Source of the DNA: Rhodospirillaceae bacterium
GTDB lineage: Bacteria; Pseudomonadota; Alphaproteobacteria; Rhodospirillales; Rhodospirillaceae
Assembly (NCBI GenBank): GCA_947476925.1
Contig: CANJSF010000010.1
Location: forward strand, 1 to 64,000
DNA length: 64,000 nt
Direction of reading: 5' to 3'
Shown here one piece after another: positions 17,994 through 26,968 of the stretch. Both the position numbers and the translations under genes were made by a program. The first letter of the stretch is position 1. The number at the start of each line of letters is the position of its first letter. The notes below the pieces were generated by a model. That model was not told where the DNA came from, did no database searches, and saw only the letters and a program-made list of their open reading frames with translations.

Positions 17994-18935
17994 ATGACGA
18001 TTTACTCACGCCGCACCACATTGGGCGTGGCCGCTGCTTTTGGGATGATGCGCGCGCGATCAACCTTTGCGCAGGAAAAAGGGGGTAGTGCATCGCATGC
18101 GCCGCCGCCGCTAAAAGGCTTGGTGCGCAAAGGCTATGCCACAACGCCGAATGGACAAATTCACTACCGCATCGTCAGTCCTGCCAAGGATACGGGGAAA
18201 ACACCGATTGTGTTTTTTCATCCCAATCCGTTCTCAAGCTTTTACTTCGTCTACATGCTGGAGGAGATGGGCCAAGACCGCGTCGCCATAGCGTTTGATA
18301 CACCTGGCTATGGCGAGTCCGACAAACCAAAAGCGCCACTCTCAATGGAGCAGCTTACCAAAGGCATGGTAGCCGCTATCGAAAGTTTAGGTTTTGGCGA
18401 GAAAGGCAAAGGTAAGGTCGACGTCTCGGGCTATCACACCGGTGCATATATCGCGACCGAGATTGCGGCTGCGCGGCCCGACCTCGTCCGCCGTGCTGTG
18501 CTGGTTGGCGTGCCGTTCTGGGAAGGCGAGGAGCTTGAAAAGCAACGCAAGCTATTGCTGGTTGACAGGCCTCTCACTGAAGAGCCTGAGCACGTTCTAA
18601 AGGAATGGAAAGACTGGGTGACCAACCGCAACCCCAATATTCCTTTGCGGCGCGCCTATGATGTGTTTGTGGAATCGTTGCGTTCGGGTAGCGACATTTG
18701 GTGGGCTTATAACGCCGTGCTGAATTATGATGCGCGCGCTCGCTTCCAATCGATCTCGCAGCCGGTATTGCTGCTCAATACAGCCGGTGGCCTGGCGCAG
18801 TTCACACGTAATATTTTGCCGCTACTCAAAAAGGGTAAGATTGTCGAAGTGCCAGAATTGACAAACGGTATTTGGGACGTGGGTGCCGACGTGTTGGGCC
18901 GGTATATGCGCGACTACCTCGATAAACCGGCCTAA
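17994..18935 (+). CDS. Exported alpha/beta hydrolase-fold protein with His at the nucleophile elbow
   Basis: A 313-residue protein. ATG 17994 is chosen for the GAGGGGG just upstream. The N-terminus (YSRRTTLGVAAAFG) looks like a Tat or related signal. The alpha/beta hydrolase core is clear: PIVFFHPNPFSS, VAIAFDTPGYGESDKP, then the elbow VSGYHTGAYIATEIAA, where the usual G-x-S-x-G serine is His148. The C-terminal catalytic His is not obvious either (VPELTNGIWDVGAD). A G-x-H-T-G clade may exist in this superfamily, so a true hydrolase function is doubtful rather than excluded. Last gene of the permease unit. Confidence 0.72.
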   Translation: MTIYSRRTTLGVAAAFGMMRARSTFAQEKGGSASHAPPPLKGLVRKGYATTPNGQIHYRIVSPAKDTGKTPIVFFHPNPFSSFYFVYMLEEMGQDRVAIAFDTPGYGESDKPKAPLSMEQLTKGMVAAIESLGFGEKGKGKVDVSGYHTGAYIATEIAAARPDLVRRAVLVGVPFWEGEELEKQRKLLLVDRPLTEEPEHVLKEWKDWVTNRNPNIPLRRAYDVFVESLRSGSDIWWAYNAVLNYDARARFQSISQPVLLLNTAGGLAQFTRNILPLLKKGKIVEVPELTNGIWDVGADVLGRYMRDYLDKPA

Positions 18936-19062
18936 AGCGGCGCCTCGCGGGCGTCGCAACTCGACATAACCACCGACAAAGGCAAAACTGACACTTATCG
19001 CTCCAAGGTGAAGGTTTCCTGCACGGACGAAGGCAAGTAACGAAGCTTTGTTGATGGCGCGA

Positions 19063-19788
19063 CTACGTCATCGCGTAGGGCTTAGGTTGTGTCTGTTGTG
19101 TCACCAGTGGCAAAGTTGTGCCGTCAGGGTCGAAGAATTTGCAAGTGTCTTCGGGCCGTAGACTCGTGACAACCTGATAGAGCATGGCTGCACTTTGGTC
19201 AGGTGTGAGCGCGCCCTTGTTGCCGTTGTTCTTGGTTTGAACCCATCCAGGATGGCACGCGGCCGCAATGACACCTTTGTCTTTCAAAGCAATGCCGACT
19301 TGGAACATCACTTGGCTGACGGCTGACTTCGTGGCGCGGTAGCCGACATGTCCGTAATTGGGCTTCGATCCCATGCGGCTGGAGATGGTCATCATCACTT
19401 TGCGTTTGGAGGCGATTACGTGTGGCGCAAATGCCTCGCACATACGCATCGGGCCTTTGGTATTGATGGCAAAGTGCTTATCCCACATCTCGTAGTCGGT
19501 CTGGCCAAAGACCAAATCACCCGTGACGGTCAGGCCCGCAACATTAAATAGAATATCGATCGGCTGATCCTTGAGGGCTGCCGCAACCGATGAAATGTTT
19601 TTGGCATCCGTAATATCAAGTTCGAAGATGCGAACGCGGCCCTGGCTCTGTTCGGCAAAATCGTTGAACGCTGGAGTCCGGTCCTGCGGGAGACAGGTGG
19701 CAAAAACCTGCCAGCCTTCTTTAAAAAACTTTTGTGTAAGCGCAAAGCCAACATGCCCGGCAGCGCCAGTGATCAGAATACTTTCCAT
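19063..19788 (-). CDS. Short-chain dehydrogenase/reductase
   Basis: A 241-residue NAD(P)-dependent oxidoreductase. It shows the cofactor glycine motif TGAAGHVGFAL at the N-terminus, NVAG in place of NNAG, a catalytic Ser region (MMTISSRMGS) and the catalytic YRATK. The C-terminus is divergent. Its ATG overlaps the stop of the upstream VOC gene (TAATG at 19786-19790), so the two are translationally coupled. It converges on the hydrolase unit. Substrate unknown. Confidence 0.85.
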   Translation of the reverse strand: MESILITGAAGHVGFALTQKFFKEGWQVFATCLPQDRTPAFNDFAEQSQGRVRIFELDITDAKNISSVAAALKDQPIDILFNVAGLTVTGDLVFGQTDYEMWDKHFAINTKGPMRMCEAFAPHVIASKRKVMMTISSRMGSKPNYGHVGYRATKSAVSQVMFQVGIALKDKGVIAAACHPGWVQTKNNGNKGALTPDQSAAMLYQVVTSLRPEDTCKFFDPDGTTLPLVTQQTQPKPYAMT

Positions 19789-21164
19789 TAATTCAGCACT
19801 CCCGCAGCTTTCCAGGTGTAAATGCCATCAGTGCGACCATCGACAGTGAAAGACTGCGTGGTGTCACCAGCCAAACGATAGTGATGAACACATAATTCGC
19901 GATTACTGCGCAGCCTTTTCCAGGCCGTGCACACAGCGTTACCTTTGATCGTCCACGTGCCTTCTTCGTCAAGGCCGCCTTCATCCCACTTTACGCGGGC
20001 TGTACCATCTTTACGCCACAACACATTGCCCGTTAGCTTGTTGTTAAAGCGTGTCCAGGTGGCGTAACGGCCTTGAGCCGTAAAGTCTTTGAGCTCGGCT
20101 TCGCTCATGGGCTCAGCCCCCGGTTGGAATAGCTCTAGCCACATGCCCGAGCCAGGCGACCGAACTGCCAGTGCCTTTACCGCACCATATGGCGCTAAGC
20201 GCACAACTTGCATATCACTGGGCATATCGCCCTTCGCCGCGACAATCCGTTCACGCACCGCTTTCACATCTTTTACTGGCACACGAACAGTCATGATGCC
20301 CAAATTGGGCGGATTTGCGCGGTTGGTGAAATCATAGCCAGTGGCGTTACTGAACTGCCTGGCGCCAAGAGATTCTTCATGGTTGTCGCGAAACTTGACG
20401 TTAGCTTGCCAGCTGTCGGTAAAACCGACCGCATTGTGCGGCAGCCCGTAAACATTTGGGCCGACGGGCTTATCATCTTTGACTTCGCGCACGCCGCCTA
20501 ACGAGCCGAAGCCCAGGACATTCGTATAGAAGTCGTTCCAAGCTTTGATGTCAGTAACTATTTGATAGCCAACTTCGATGTGGCTAGCGACTTCGAATTC
20601 AGGCCAGCCCGTCATCGGCCGCGAAATGCGTTGTTGGAACGACATCATAACGTCGTCAGGGCCCAGCATCATCATAGTTTTGCCGCGCACATTATTGGCG
20701 CGCTCGTATGTCGCCGGCAGATTGTTGGCGGTCCATCCGTACTTGCGTAGTGCAACTTCAGCCGAATCAAGGTCGCGAACAAAAACATTGAAATTTAACA
20801 TGCCGCCCGTATCCCACCAGCGTCCGCCTGGCCGGATGAGTTCCTTTTTGTCGGCTTTGATCTCGACCAACCGAATAAAGCCGTATTTGGACTCAGCGTT
20901 TCCCACCAACACTTGATCAACGAGTGTTTCGGTGTCTAGACCCCAAAGGCGCGTCACGGAAGCATCGGCCTTACCCTGGTCAAAAATCTTCCATTTCATG
21001 ACATCGATAAACGTCGGCAATGTACGTTTCATATCTGAAACGCTGATCACGAACTCTTGGATGTGATTGCCTTGTGACAAATCGATGGAAAACGCAGATT
21101 TGTCCTGCGCAGTGGCCGCTGTTGTCGCGATAAGCGCCGCAGCAAATACTATCTGTTTGATCAT
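19788..21164 (-). CDS. Secreted VOC (glyoxalase/dioxygenase-fold) protein with extra C-terminal domain
   Basis: About 458 residues. The start is set at ATG 21164, with GGAG six bases upstream; an ATG four codons earlier is possible. A signal peptide ends near TAATAQ. Two VOC-like modules follow: HIQEFVISVSDMKRTLPTFI at about residues 35-55, and HIEVGYQIVTDIKAWNDFYT with LGIMTVRVPVKDV further on. The last ~100 residues (WKRLRSNRELCVHHYRL and surroundings) form a small separate domain, perhaps like DUF995. VOC proteins bind metals and act on vicinal oxygen compounds, but I see no assured metal triad. Operon with the SDR; divergent from the glycerate kinase. Confidence 0.72.
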   Translation of the reverse strand: MIKQIVFAAALIATTAATAQDKSAFSIDLSQGNHIQEFVISVSDMKRTLPTFIDVMKWKIFDQGKADASVTRLWGLDTETLVDQVLVGNAESKYGFIRLVEIKADKKELIRPGGRWWDTGGMLNFNVFVRDLDSAEVALRKYGWTANNLPATYERANNVRGKTMMMLGPDDVMMSFQQRISRPMTGWPEFEVASHIEVGYQIVTDIKAWNDFYTNVLGFGSLGGVREVKDDKPVGPNVYGLPHNAVGFTDSWQANVKFRDNHEESLGARQFSNATGYDFTNRANPPNLGIMTVRVPVKDVKAVRERIVAAKGDMPSDMQVVRLAPYGAVKALAVRSPGSGMWLELFQPGAEPMSEAELKDFTAQGRYATWTRFNNKLTGNVLWRKDGTARVKWDEGGLDEEGTWTIKGNAVCTAWKRLRSNRELCVHHYRLAGDTTQSFTVDGRTDGIYTWKAAGVLN

Positions 21165-21327
21165 TGGGTTCTCCATGTCGCTAGCTTGGAGTATTGATCC
21201 TCTTCAGGCAAAGCAAAAGGGACTGCGTGTGGGTCGATCTTATGGCTGACGCCTTCGATAGAATTTTGATAGTCTTGCTTTTCCTGTGCCGGTTCGATCA
21301 TGGCACAAATGACATAAGTTGTTATAA

Positions 21328-22581
21328 GTGCTGACCGATCCCAAGTCATTTCTGCTGAAACTATTTCGGCACTCAATAGCCGCCGTCGATCCTCGCCAAT
21401 CGCTCCGGGGGCATCTGCCGCCGTGCCCAACAGGTCGTATGATCGTGATCGGTGCGGGTAAGGCTTCGGCAGCTATGGCGCAAGCTGTTGAGTCTTATTA
21501 TGGCAATGGGCTTGAGGGCCTGGTCGTAACCCGCGATGGTTATGCTTGCCCGACGCAATCGATAGAAGTTATTGAAGCCGCACATCCTGTGCCCGACCAC
21601 AGAAGTGTCCGCGCTGCCGATCGTATTTTGTCGCTCGCCTCGTCGGCCACCCAAAATGACCTTGTTCTATGTTTGTGGTCTGGGGGGGCGTCTGCTTTGA
21701 TGGTCGCGCCTGTCGCAGGTTTGTCATTCGACGAGAAGCAGCGCATCAATTCGGAATTGCTCGCGAGTGGTGCGACAATTGCCGAGATCAACAGCGTGCG
21801 TAAGCATCTCTCGGCTGTGAAGGGCGGGCGGTTAGGACTCGCCTGCGGCTCAGCTCAGGTTGTTTCGTTGATTGTTTCAGATGTAGTTGGCGATGACCCC
21901 AGTGTGATTGCCTCTGGGCCCACGGTTGCGGATCCAACCACATGTGCCGACGCACTCGCTGTTTTGCGGCGATATCAGATTCCGATCAGCGCTGAAGTAG
22001 ATAAAAGCCTGAATCAAGGCCTGTGGGAGTCACCGAAGGCACTTGGAGGGGACGTTAGGAATACTATTGTTGCCCGTCCGCGCGACTGTTTTCGTGCAGC
22101 TGCAAATTTTGCTGCAGCTGAGAATCTGGCCTTTCTCGATCTTGGCGATCACTTTGATGGTTTAGTCGACAACGTCGCCGCCGACCATGCGGCTCGCATA
22201 CGCGATGTTCTCGATGGCCGGTGTAGCATTAAGCCTCCTTGCGTGATTGTGTCCGGGGGTGAGGCCGTCGTTCGAGTCACAGGGCGCGGGTGCGGTGGTC
22301 CAAATACAGAATTTTGCCTCGCTTTAGCGCAACAGTTGCAAGGAGCCAGTAGAGTTTATGCTTTGGCGTGTGACAGTGACGGTACGGACGGTAAAGGCTC
22401 CCATGCTGGGGCATTTATAGGGCCAGACACTTTGGTAAAAGCGAGACAGTTGGGTCTTGATGCTGCAATCTCGCGCGCAAACAACGATACCGCGACCTAT
22501 TTTGAGGCCATGGGTGATTTAATAGTCACGGGCCCGACATATACGAACGTCAACGACTTTCGCGCCATGCTGATCATTTAG
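21328..22581 (+). CDS. Glycerate 2-kinase, MOFRL/GckA-TtuD family
   Basis: A 417-residue protein starting at GTG 21328, immediately after an in-frame stop. It has the DUF4147 N-terminal domain (MIVIGAGKASAAMAQAV, VLCLWSGGASALM, RKHLSAVKGGRLGLAC) and the C-terminal MOFRL domain (GRGCGGPNTEFCLALAQ, ACDSDGTDGKGSHAGAF). Family members phosphorylate glycerate to 2-phosphoglycerate; some were long called hydroxypyruvate reductase. It is divergent from the VOC-SDR operon, which suggests that the compound handled by that locus ends in glycerate or a similar C3 acid (inference). Confidence 0.85.
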   Translation: MLTDPKSFLLKLFRHSIAAVDPRQSLRGHLPPCPTGRMIVIGAGKASAAMAQAVESYYGNGLEGLVVTRDGYACPTQSIEVIEAAHPVPDHRSVRAADRILSLASSATQNDLVLCLWSGGASALMVAPVAGLSFDEKQRINSELLASGATIAEINSVRKHLSAVKGGRLGLACGSAQVVSLIVSDVVGDDPSVIASGPTVADPTTCADALAVLRRYQIPISAEVDKSLNQGLWESPKALGGDVRNTIVARPRDCFRAAANFAAAENLAFLDLGDHFDGLVDNVAADHAARIRDVLDGRCSIKPPCVIVSGGEAVVRVTGRGCGGPNTEFCLALAQQLQGASRVYALACDSDGTDGKGSHAGAFIGPDTLVKARQLGLDAAISRANNDTATYFEAMGDLIVTGPTYTNVNDFRAMLII

Positions 22582-22671
22582 CTAAACTGGCGCGGCCGAC
22601 GCCCCCATTAGAACAGCTTTGTTCAGGCGTGATTTAGGCTAGACTACTGTCTCTTCGCGTTGGGAATTCCG

Positions 22672-22935
22672 ATGAGTGAAAAAAAATCTGATATCATGAT
22701 TTCTCGAGCCGCAAATTCTTTGCGCAAGGCTGCAGCCTTAGATCGCGCGCGCCGCGCAGAGCTCGCAAGCATCGCTGACTAACTTGAGACAATGGTCTAC
22801 GAGGATGAGTTACGTCCACCTTTGCCTCAGACCGAAGATATGTCCAAACAAGATGGGACAACACAAGATGGAGTGTCGTTGTCGCGGGAGGCAAAAAAAA
22901 TGATGAAGCCGTTCAAAGTCCGCCTGGTGCGCTGA
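22672..22935 (+). pseudogene. Small gene interrupted by an in-frame TAA
   Basis: From ATG 22672 a 36-codon frame starting MSEKKSDIMISRAANSLRKA ends at TAA 22780-22782. The same frame continues without another stop for 50 codons (LETMVYEDELRPPLPQTEDM and on, ending KPFKVRLVR) to TGA 22933-22935. Composition and codon use look coding on both sides, so I read it as a ~87-residue soluble protein broken by one nonsense codon. The second part could also be expressed from an ATG at 22792. The family is not recognised. It lies 24 bases upstream of the PAS kinase and may belong to that operon. Confidence 0.45.
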
Positions 22936-22959
22936 CATTTATTTTTGTTACGGAATAGT

Positions 22960-24840
22960 ATGACATCCGATGGTTTGCATACCGATCTCAGCGGCGCAGA
23001 CCTCGCCCATGTTCGTGGGTTAATAGAGTCGATTCCGGCCAGCGCAGTCGTCATCGACAAGTCAGACCTCGTGGCCTTTGCGAATCGCAAAGCGCTTGGA
23101 CTTTTGTCTCAGCCGCTTCAATCAGTTCTGGGACAGCCGCTAGCTGGCGTATTTGGCGCCTTTTTGCGGCGCGTGCGGACTAAGGGCGGTCCCATCGAAC
23201 AAATTCAGTTTGAAATGTTTTATGGCACTGCATGGTATGTCCTTCAGATTTTCCATCTCTTAACCCCGGATGGATCTGCGCCAACTGAATATGTGGTCAT
23301 CACTGCCACAGATATAAGCGCGCGCAAGCGTCGCGAATTTGATTTCCTTGAGATTGCCGCCGGACTTGAGGAAGCAACGCGAATTGCGCAAATGGGCACT
23401 TTTAAAATTGTGTGGGGCCCCGGGCAATTCGAATGGTCACCCCATATGTACACTTTGCACGGCGTCAGCCCAGATAGCTATCGACCAGGCTTCGGGTCAT
23501 ATTCGTCGCTCGTTCATCCTGATGACCGTGACTACGTTACCCGTCGCGGCGAAGAACTCGCTCGCGGCGAGGCGAGCGCAAATGTCGAATATCGCATCGT
23601 CCGTCCGGATGGTGTGGTGCGCTGGGTGCGGCTGGATGGCCGTGTGTTGTTTGATTCAGACGGCGCGAGTTACGCAAGCTTTGGAACGTGTCAGGACATC
23701 ACAGAATCGAAGCGACGAGAAGAGGAGTTGCGTGAGCTGCTGAAACGTAACGCGATTTTATATGAAGCTTTAGAATCTTCTCCGAACGGGGTGGCTGTCT
23801 TAACCGCAGAAAGCGACGGCCTTGCGGTGCTGTATGTGAACGTCGCATTTGAGCGCCTCACGCAGCATAATAGCTTTTCATTGAATGCCGCTGGTTTGAG
23901 ATCGTTGATTCCCGAATCTGAGATCGATTCTTGGGGGCGAATCGCTCAGTCAATCGATCAATCAGTCGGCGGGGATTTCGAGGCGGTTTGTTTGCGCCGT
24001 GATGCAAGTTCATTCCCGGCGCGTATCGAAATTGCCCCCGTTCGTGATCACCCGGCGCAAGCAGCGAGCGCGTTTGTGGTTAACCTTCGCGACCTGACGG
24101 TTGAGAAGCAACGTGCAGAAATTTTCCTGAAATCACAAAAAATGGAAGCGCTGGGTCAACTGTCTGGCGGCGTCGCACATGAAATTAACAACTTGCTGCA
24201 GCCCGTAATCGCTTTGTCTGATCTAGGTGTGAGCGTCTTGGAGAATGATCCTCAAAAGGCGCGGCAGTATTTTGATGTCATTGGCAATAGTGGCCGCAAG
24301 GCTCGCGAGGTTGTTCGGCAGGTCCTGACATTCGCACGTCGCGACACGCCTCAACTGTCGTCTCTCAACATTGTGCCGCTGGTCGTTGACTCTGTCGATT
24401 TTGCGATTAAGGGCCTGCCGCCTCAAATTCGAGTGGAATCGAAAATTGAGATTGAGCACGCCATGGCCTTGATCAGCGCCACGCAAGTTTCGCAAGTTGT
24501 TTTGAATTTGCTCCGAAATGCGTCTGATGCAATGAGCGGAGTCGGTCAAATCGATGTCGCGCTGCAGCGTTACGTCGTCGAAAGCGATGCAGTGATCGGA
24601 GATCTTTCGGTTGGCTCATGGATTAAGCTGATCGTCCAAGATCACGGTTGCGGCATTGATTCGGTTACATTGTCACGTGTTTTCGAGCCATTCTTTACCA
24701 CAAAGCCCGTTGGCCGCGGGACTGGGTTGGGTCTTTCGGTAGTCTATTCTATTGTTGGGGGCTGGGGAGGGATCATCAAGCTCGAGAGCGAAGTTGATAA
24801 GGGAACGAGCGCAGTGATATACATTCCGGAACAAACATAA
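22960..24840 (+). CDS. Cytoplasmic multi-PAS sensor histidine kinase
   Basis: A 626-residue kinase with no membrane segment. Three PAS-type domains lie at about residues 15-125 (ending TATDISARKR), 135-250 (PAS_3-like, HPDDRDYV and VRWVRLDGRV) and 265-385. The phosphoacceptor helix has [14 protein letters not shown] (His about 407), followed by the ATP-binding domain ([39 protein letters not shown]). ATG 22960 is preferred over a TTG at 22945. It is followed after 28 bases by a single-domain receiver that is probably its partner. The H-box strongly resembles that of the kinase at 12163. Confidence 0.9.
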   Translation: MTSDGLHTDLSGADLAHVRGLIESIPASAVVIDKSDLVAFANRKALGLLSQPLQSVLGQPLAGVFGAFLRRVRTKGGPIEQIQFEMFYGTAWYVLQIFHLLTPDGSAPTEYVVITATDISARKRREFDFLEIAAGLEEATRIAQMGTFKIVWGPGQFEWSPHMYTLHGVSPDSYRPGFGSYSSLVHPDDRDYVTRRGEELARGEASANVEYRIVRPDGVVRWVRLDGRVLFDSDGASYASFGTCQDITESKRREEELRELLKRNAILYEALESSPNGVAVLTAESDGLAVLYVNVAFERLTQHNSFSLNAAGLRSLIPESEIDSWGRIAQSIDQSVGGDFEAVCLRRDASSFPARIEIAPVRDHPAQAASAFVVNLRDLTVEKQRAEIFLKSQKMEALGQLSGGVAHEINNLLQPVIALSDLGVSVLENDPQKARQYFDVIGNSGRKAREVVRQVLTFARRDTPQLSSLNIVPLVVDSVDFAIKGLPPQIRVESKIEIEHAMALISATQVSQVVLNLLRNASDAMSGVGQIDVALQRYVVESDAVIGDLSVGSWIKLIVQDHGCGIDSVTLSRVFEPFFTTKPVGRGTGLGLSVVYSIVGGWGGIIKLESEVDKGTSAVIYIPEQT

Positions 24841-24868
24841 GGCTGCCTTTTGCGGCTTGGGGACATTT

Positions 24869-25234
24869 ATGGCGCATATTCTTCTTGTCGAGGACTCGCC
24901 CGAGGTTAGTTTATCGGTACGGGAGATCTTGTCGGCTGCCGGGCATACGGTCGACGAGGCTGCGACCGGAAAGCAGGGACTTGAACGCCTCAAGGCCAGC
25001 AAGTTCGATGCGATCGTCTCGGACATTTGGATGCCCGAAATGGATGGCATTTCTTTTCTCAAAGAAGTCCGCGGCGCAGGAAATAAAATACCTATTGTCG
25101 TGATCTCGGGCGGAGCGCCCAATGCGCCACTATCTTATATCGCTCCATTAGCTTCGACGTTCGGCGCCAATGTCGTTTTGTATAAGCCATTCGAAAAAGA
25201 AGAACTGCTGGGCGCGCTGAAGTCAGTTCTATAA
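24869..25234 (+). CDS. Single-domain response regulator (receiver only)
   Basis: A 121-residue receiver domain starting MAHILLVEDSPEVSLSVREI. The acidic pair is at residues 8-9, the phosphoacceptor Asp at 52 (IVSDIWMPEMDG), and the conserved Lys is in YKPFEKEEL. There is no output domain, so it acts by protein contact or passes phosphate on. It directly follows the PAS kinase and is probably phosphorylated by it. Because the orphan kinase at 12163 shares the H-box, it could also be served by that one. ATG 24869 has GGGGA upstream. Confidence 0.9.
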   Translation: MAHILLVEDSPEVSLSVREILSAAGHTVDEAATGKQGLERLKASKFDAIVSDIWMPEMDGISFLKEVRGAGNKIPIVVISGGAPNAPLSYIAPLASTFGANVVLYKPFEKEELLGALKSVL

Positions 25235-25241
25235 AGTTCTG

Positions 25242-25685
25242 CTAGGGCTTCAGCAGCTCACGAAGAACTTTTTCCATGTTCACGGCCAACGACCAGCGTT
25301 CATCGTCTGACAGTGTTTCAAGCGCCCGACCTAATTCTTGCAAGGGGTCGCTTTTCAGCACTCCTAAGCCTTCGTCCGTAAGCACCAGCCGGTGAACACG
25401 TCGGTCTTGCTTGTCGGCAACGCGCCGCAAATGTCCTTTGCGCACAAGCGCCGCGACTGTTTGCGACGCTGTCCCTTTGGTCGTGCCTTGAAACTGGGCG
25501 AAGCCGGTCACAGTTTGGCGTTCAATGGTTGCTTCATCGAAATAGCGCAACGCTGCCCATTGGGCTGGATTAAGCCCCGGGGTGTAACCCAAATTATAGG
25601 CGGCCTTACCGACTTGTTCTATCAGTCTGGCGAGGCCGCGCGTCGATGGTTTTGTGTCTGTTCGCACGTCGTTAAACGACCCCAT
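25242..25685 (-). CDS. MarR family transcriptional regulator
   Basis: A 147-residue DNA-binding regulator with the MarR winged helix: NPAQWAALRYFDEA, TTKGTASQTVAALVRKGHL (recognition helix region) and DKQDRRVHRLVLTDEG, the wing. It probably acts as a dimeric repressor released by a small ligand. It converges on the receiver gene and is divergent from pyrD, with ~200 bases between them that should hold its own operator. Target not known. Confidence 0.88.
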   Translation of the reverse strand: MGSFNDVRTDTKPSTRGLARLIEQVGKAAYNLGYTPGLNPAQWAALRYFDEATIERQTVTGFAQFQGTTKGTASQTVAALVRKGHLRRVADKQDRRVHRLVLTDEGLGVLKSDPLQELGRALETLSDDERWSLAVNMEKVLRELLKP

Positions 25686-25884
25686 GTCCCTGTCGGCGTC
25701 GACTATAATGACTTCATTGGTCGATCAGAAGAGCTTAATTGAGATTATGGCGATAGGCCACAAAGCGAACTGCAAATTCAATCTCAGATTCAAAGATTAC
25801 CCCGATTCTCGCCTCTAGATTTGGATGCGGTCAGAGGTTACAGGTGTCCATGGCCCCTTCCAATTCTATTTAAGAACGCCTGCT

Positions 25885-26964
25885 ATGTCGCTCTATCGCC
25901 TAATATGGCCTCTACTGTCTGCTGTCGAACCGGAGAAGGCACATCGCGCTGCCATCTGGGCATTGAAATCGGGCCTGACGACTGTCCTGTATCCTCCATG
26001 CTCTATTGATCCGTCATTGCAAACCAACATTTGGGGCAAATCATTTGCCAATCCTGTCGGGCTTGCAGCTGGATTTGATAAGAACGCAGAAGTCCCACTT
26101 GAGGTTGCACGGCTGGGTTTCGGGTTTGTCGAGGTTGGCGGGGTCACGCCTTTACCGCAGCCTGGCAACGCTCGGCCGCGATTGTTTCGCCTGACGGCAG
26201 ATGGAGCCATTATCAACCGATTCGGGTTTAACAGCGACGGTCTCGACGCCGTCAAAGTACGCTTGGCGGCAGTGCGGGCGAAGCCGGCAACAACGATTAT
26301 TGGCGTCAATCTTGGCAAGAACAAAGACTCTCTAGATGCCATTGCCGACTATGTTACGGCCGTTCGAGCCTTGTCCGCGCTCGCCGATTTTTTAGTCATT
26401 AACATCTCATCACCCAACACGCCGGGCTTGCGAGCACTGCAAAGTGTCGATTCATTGGTAATGCTCACGCGAGCTGTCCGCGAAGCGCGTCGTGTCGTGG
26501 GCACAACAACGCCCTTATTATTTAAGATTGCGCCTGATCTCGAAATTGCAGATGTGACAGACATTTGTCGTGTGGCGGTCGCCGAGCAAATGGACGGCAT
26601 AGTTGTCAGCAATACGACCGTCTCTCGCCCCAGCACGTTGCGTTCCAGGCAATGCAGTGAAACGGGGGGGCTGAGTGGTGCGCCGCTGTTTGATCTCTCG
26701 ACTCAAATGTTGCGCGAGGTCTATGCACTCACCGAAGGCAAATTACCGCTGGTGGGGGTTGGCGGAATCTCGTCGGCCGAGCAAGCCTATGCGAAGATTC
26801 GCGCCGGTGCATCTTTGGTGCAACTCTACACGGCGTTGGTTTTTCGCGGTCCTGGCCTTGTGCGCGAAATCACGCAAGGGATAAGCGCTCTTCTCAAACG
26901 CGATGGATTTAACTCGGTGATGCAGGCAGTTGGTGCCGATCACCGCCAAACGGGTTCACATTAG
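25885..26964 (+). CDS. pyrD: Dihydroorotate dehydrogenase (quinone), class 2
   Basis: A 359-residue FMN enzyme that oxidises dihydroorotate to orotate in pyrimidine synthesis and passes electrons to the quinone pool. Class 2 is shown by the N-terminal membrane-associating helix (MSLYRLIWPLLSAVEPEKAH), NPVGLAAGFDKNAEVP, GFGFVEVGGVTPLPQPGN, INRFGFNSDGLDAV, VINISSPNTPGLRALQ and IVVSNTTVSRP. The catalytic Ser of class 2 is in ISSPNTPG. ATG 25885 chosen on family length; the open frame begins at 25825. The HAD gene starts five bases after the stop, so they are probably cotranscribed. Confidence 0.95.
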   Translation: MSLYRLIWPLLSAVEPEKAHRAAIWALKSGLTTVLYPPCSIDPSLQTNIWGKSFANPVGLAAGFDKNAEVPLEVARLGFGFVEVGGVTPLPQPGNARPRLFRLTADGAIINRFGFNSDGLDAVKVRLAAVRAKPATTIIGVNLGKNKDSLDAIADYVTAVRALSALADFLVINISSPNTPGLRALQSVDSLVMLTRAVREARRVVGTTTPLLFKIAPDLEIADVTDICRVAVAEQMDGIVVSNTTVSRPSTLRSRQCSETGGLSGAPLFDLSTQMLREVYALTEGKLPLVGVGGISSAEQAYAKIRAGASLVQLYTALVFRGPGLVREITQGISALLKRDGFNSVMQAVGADHRQTGSH

Positions 26965-26968
26965 TCCC

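Noticed and set aside
18936-19021. Short frame ending DITTDKGKTDTYRSKVKVSC and a few residues before a TAA
   Set aside because: It looks coding-like and may be the tail of a lost gene, but no family is recognisable and there is no start; not enough to annotate.
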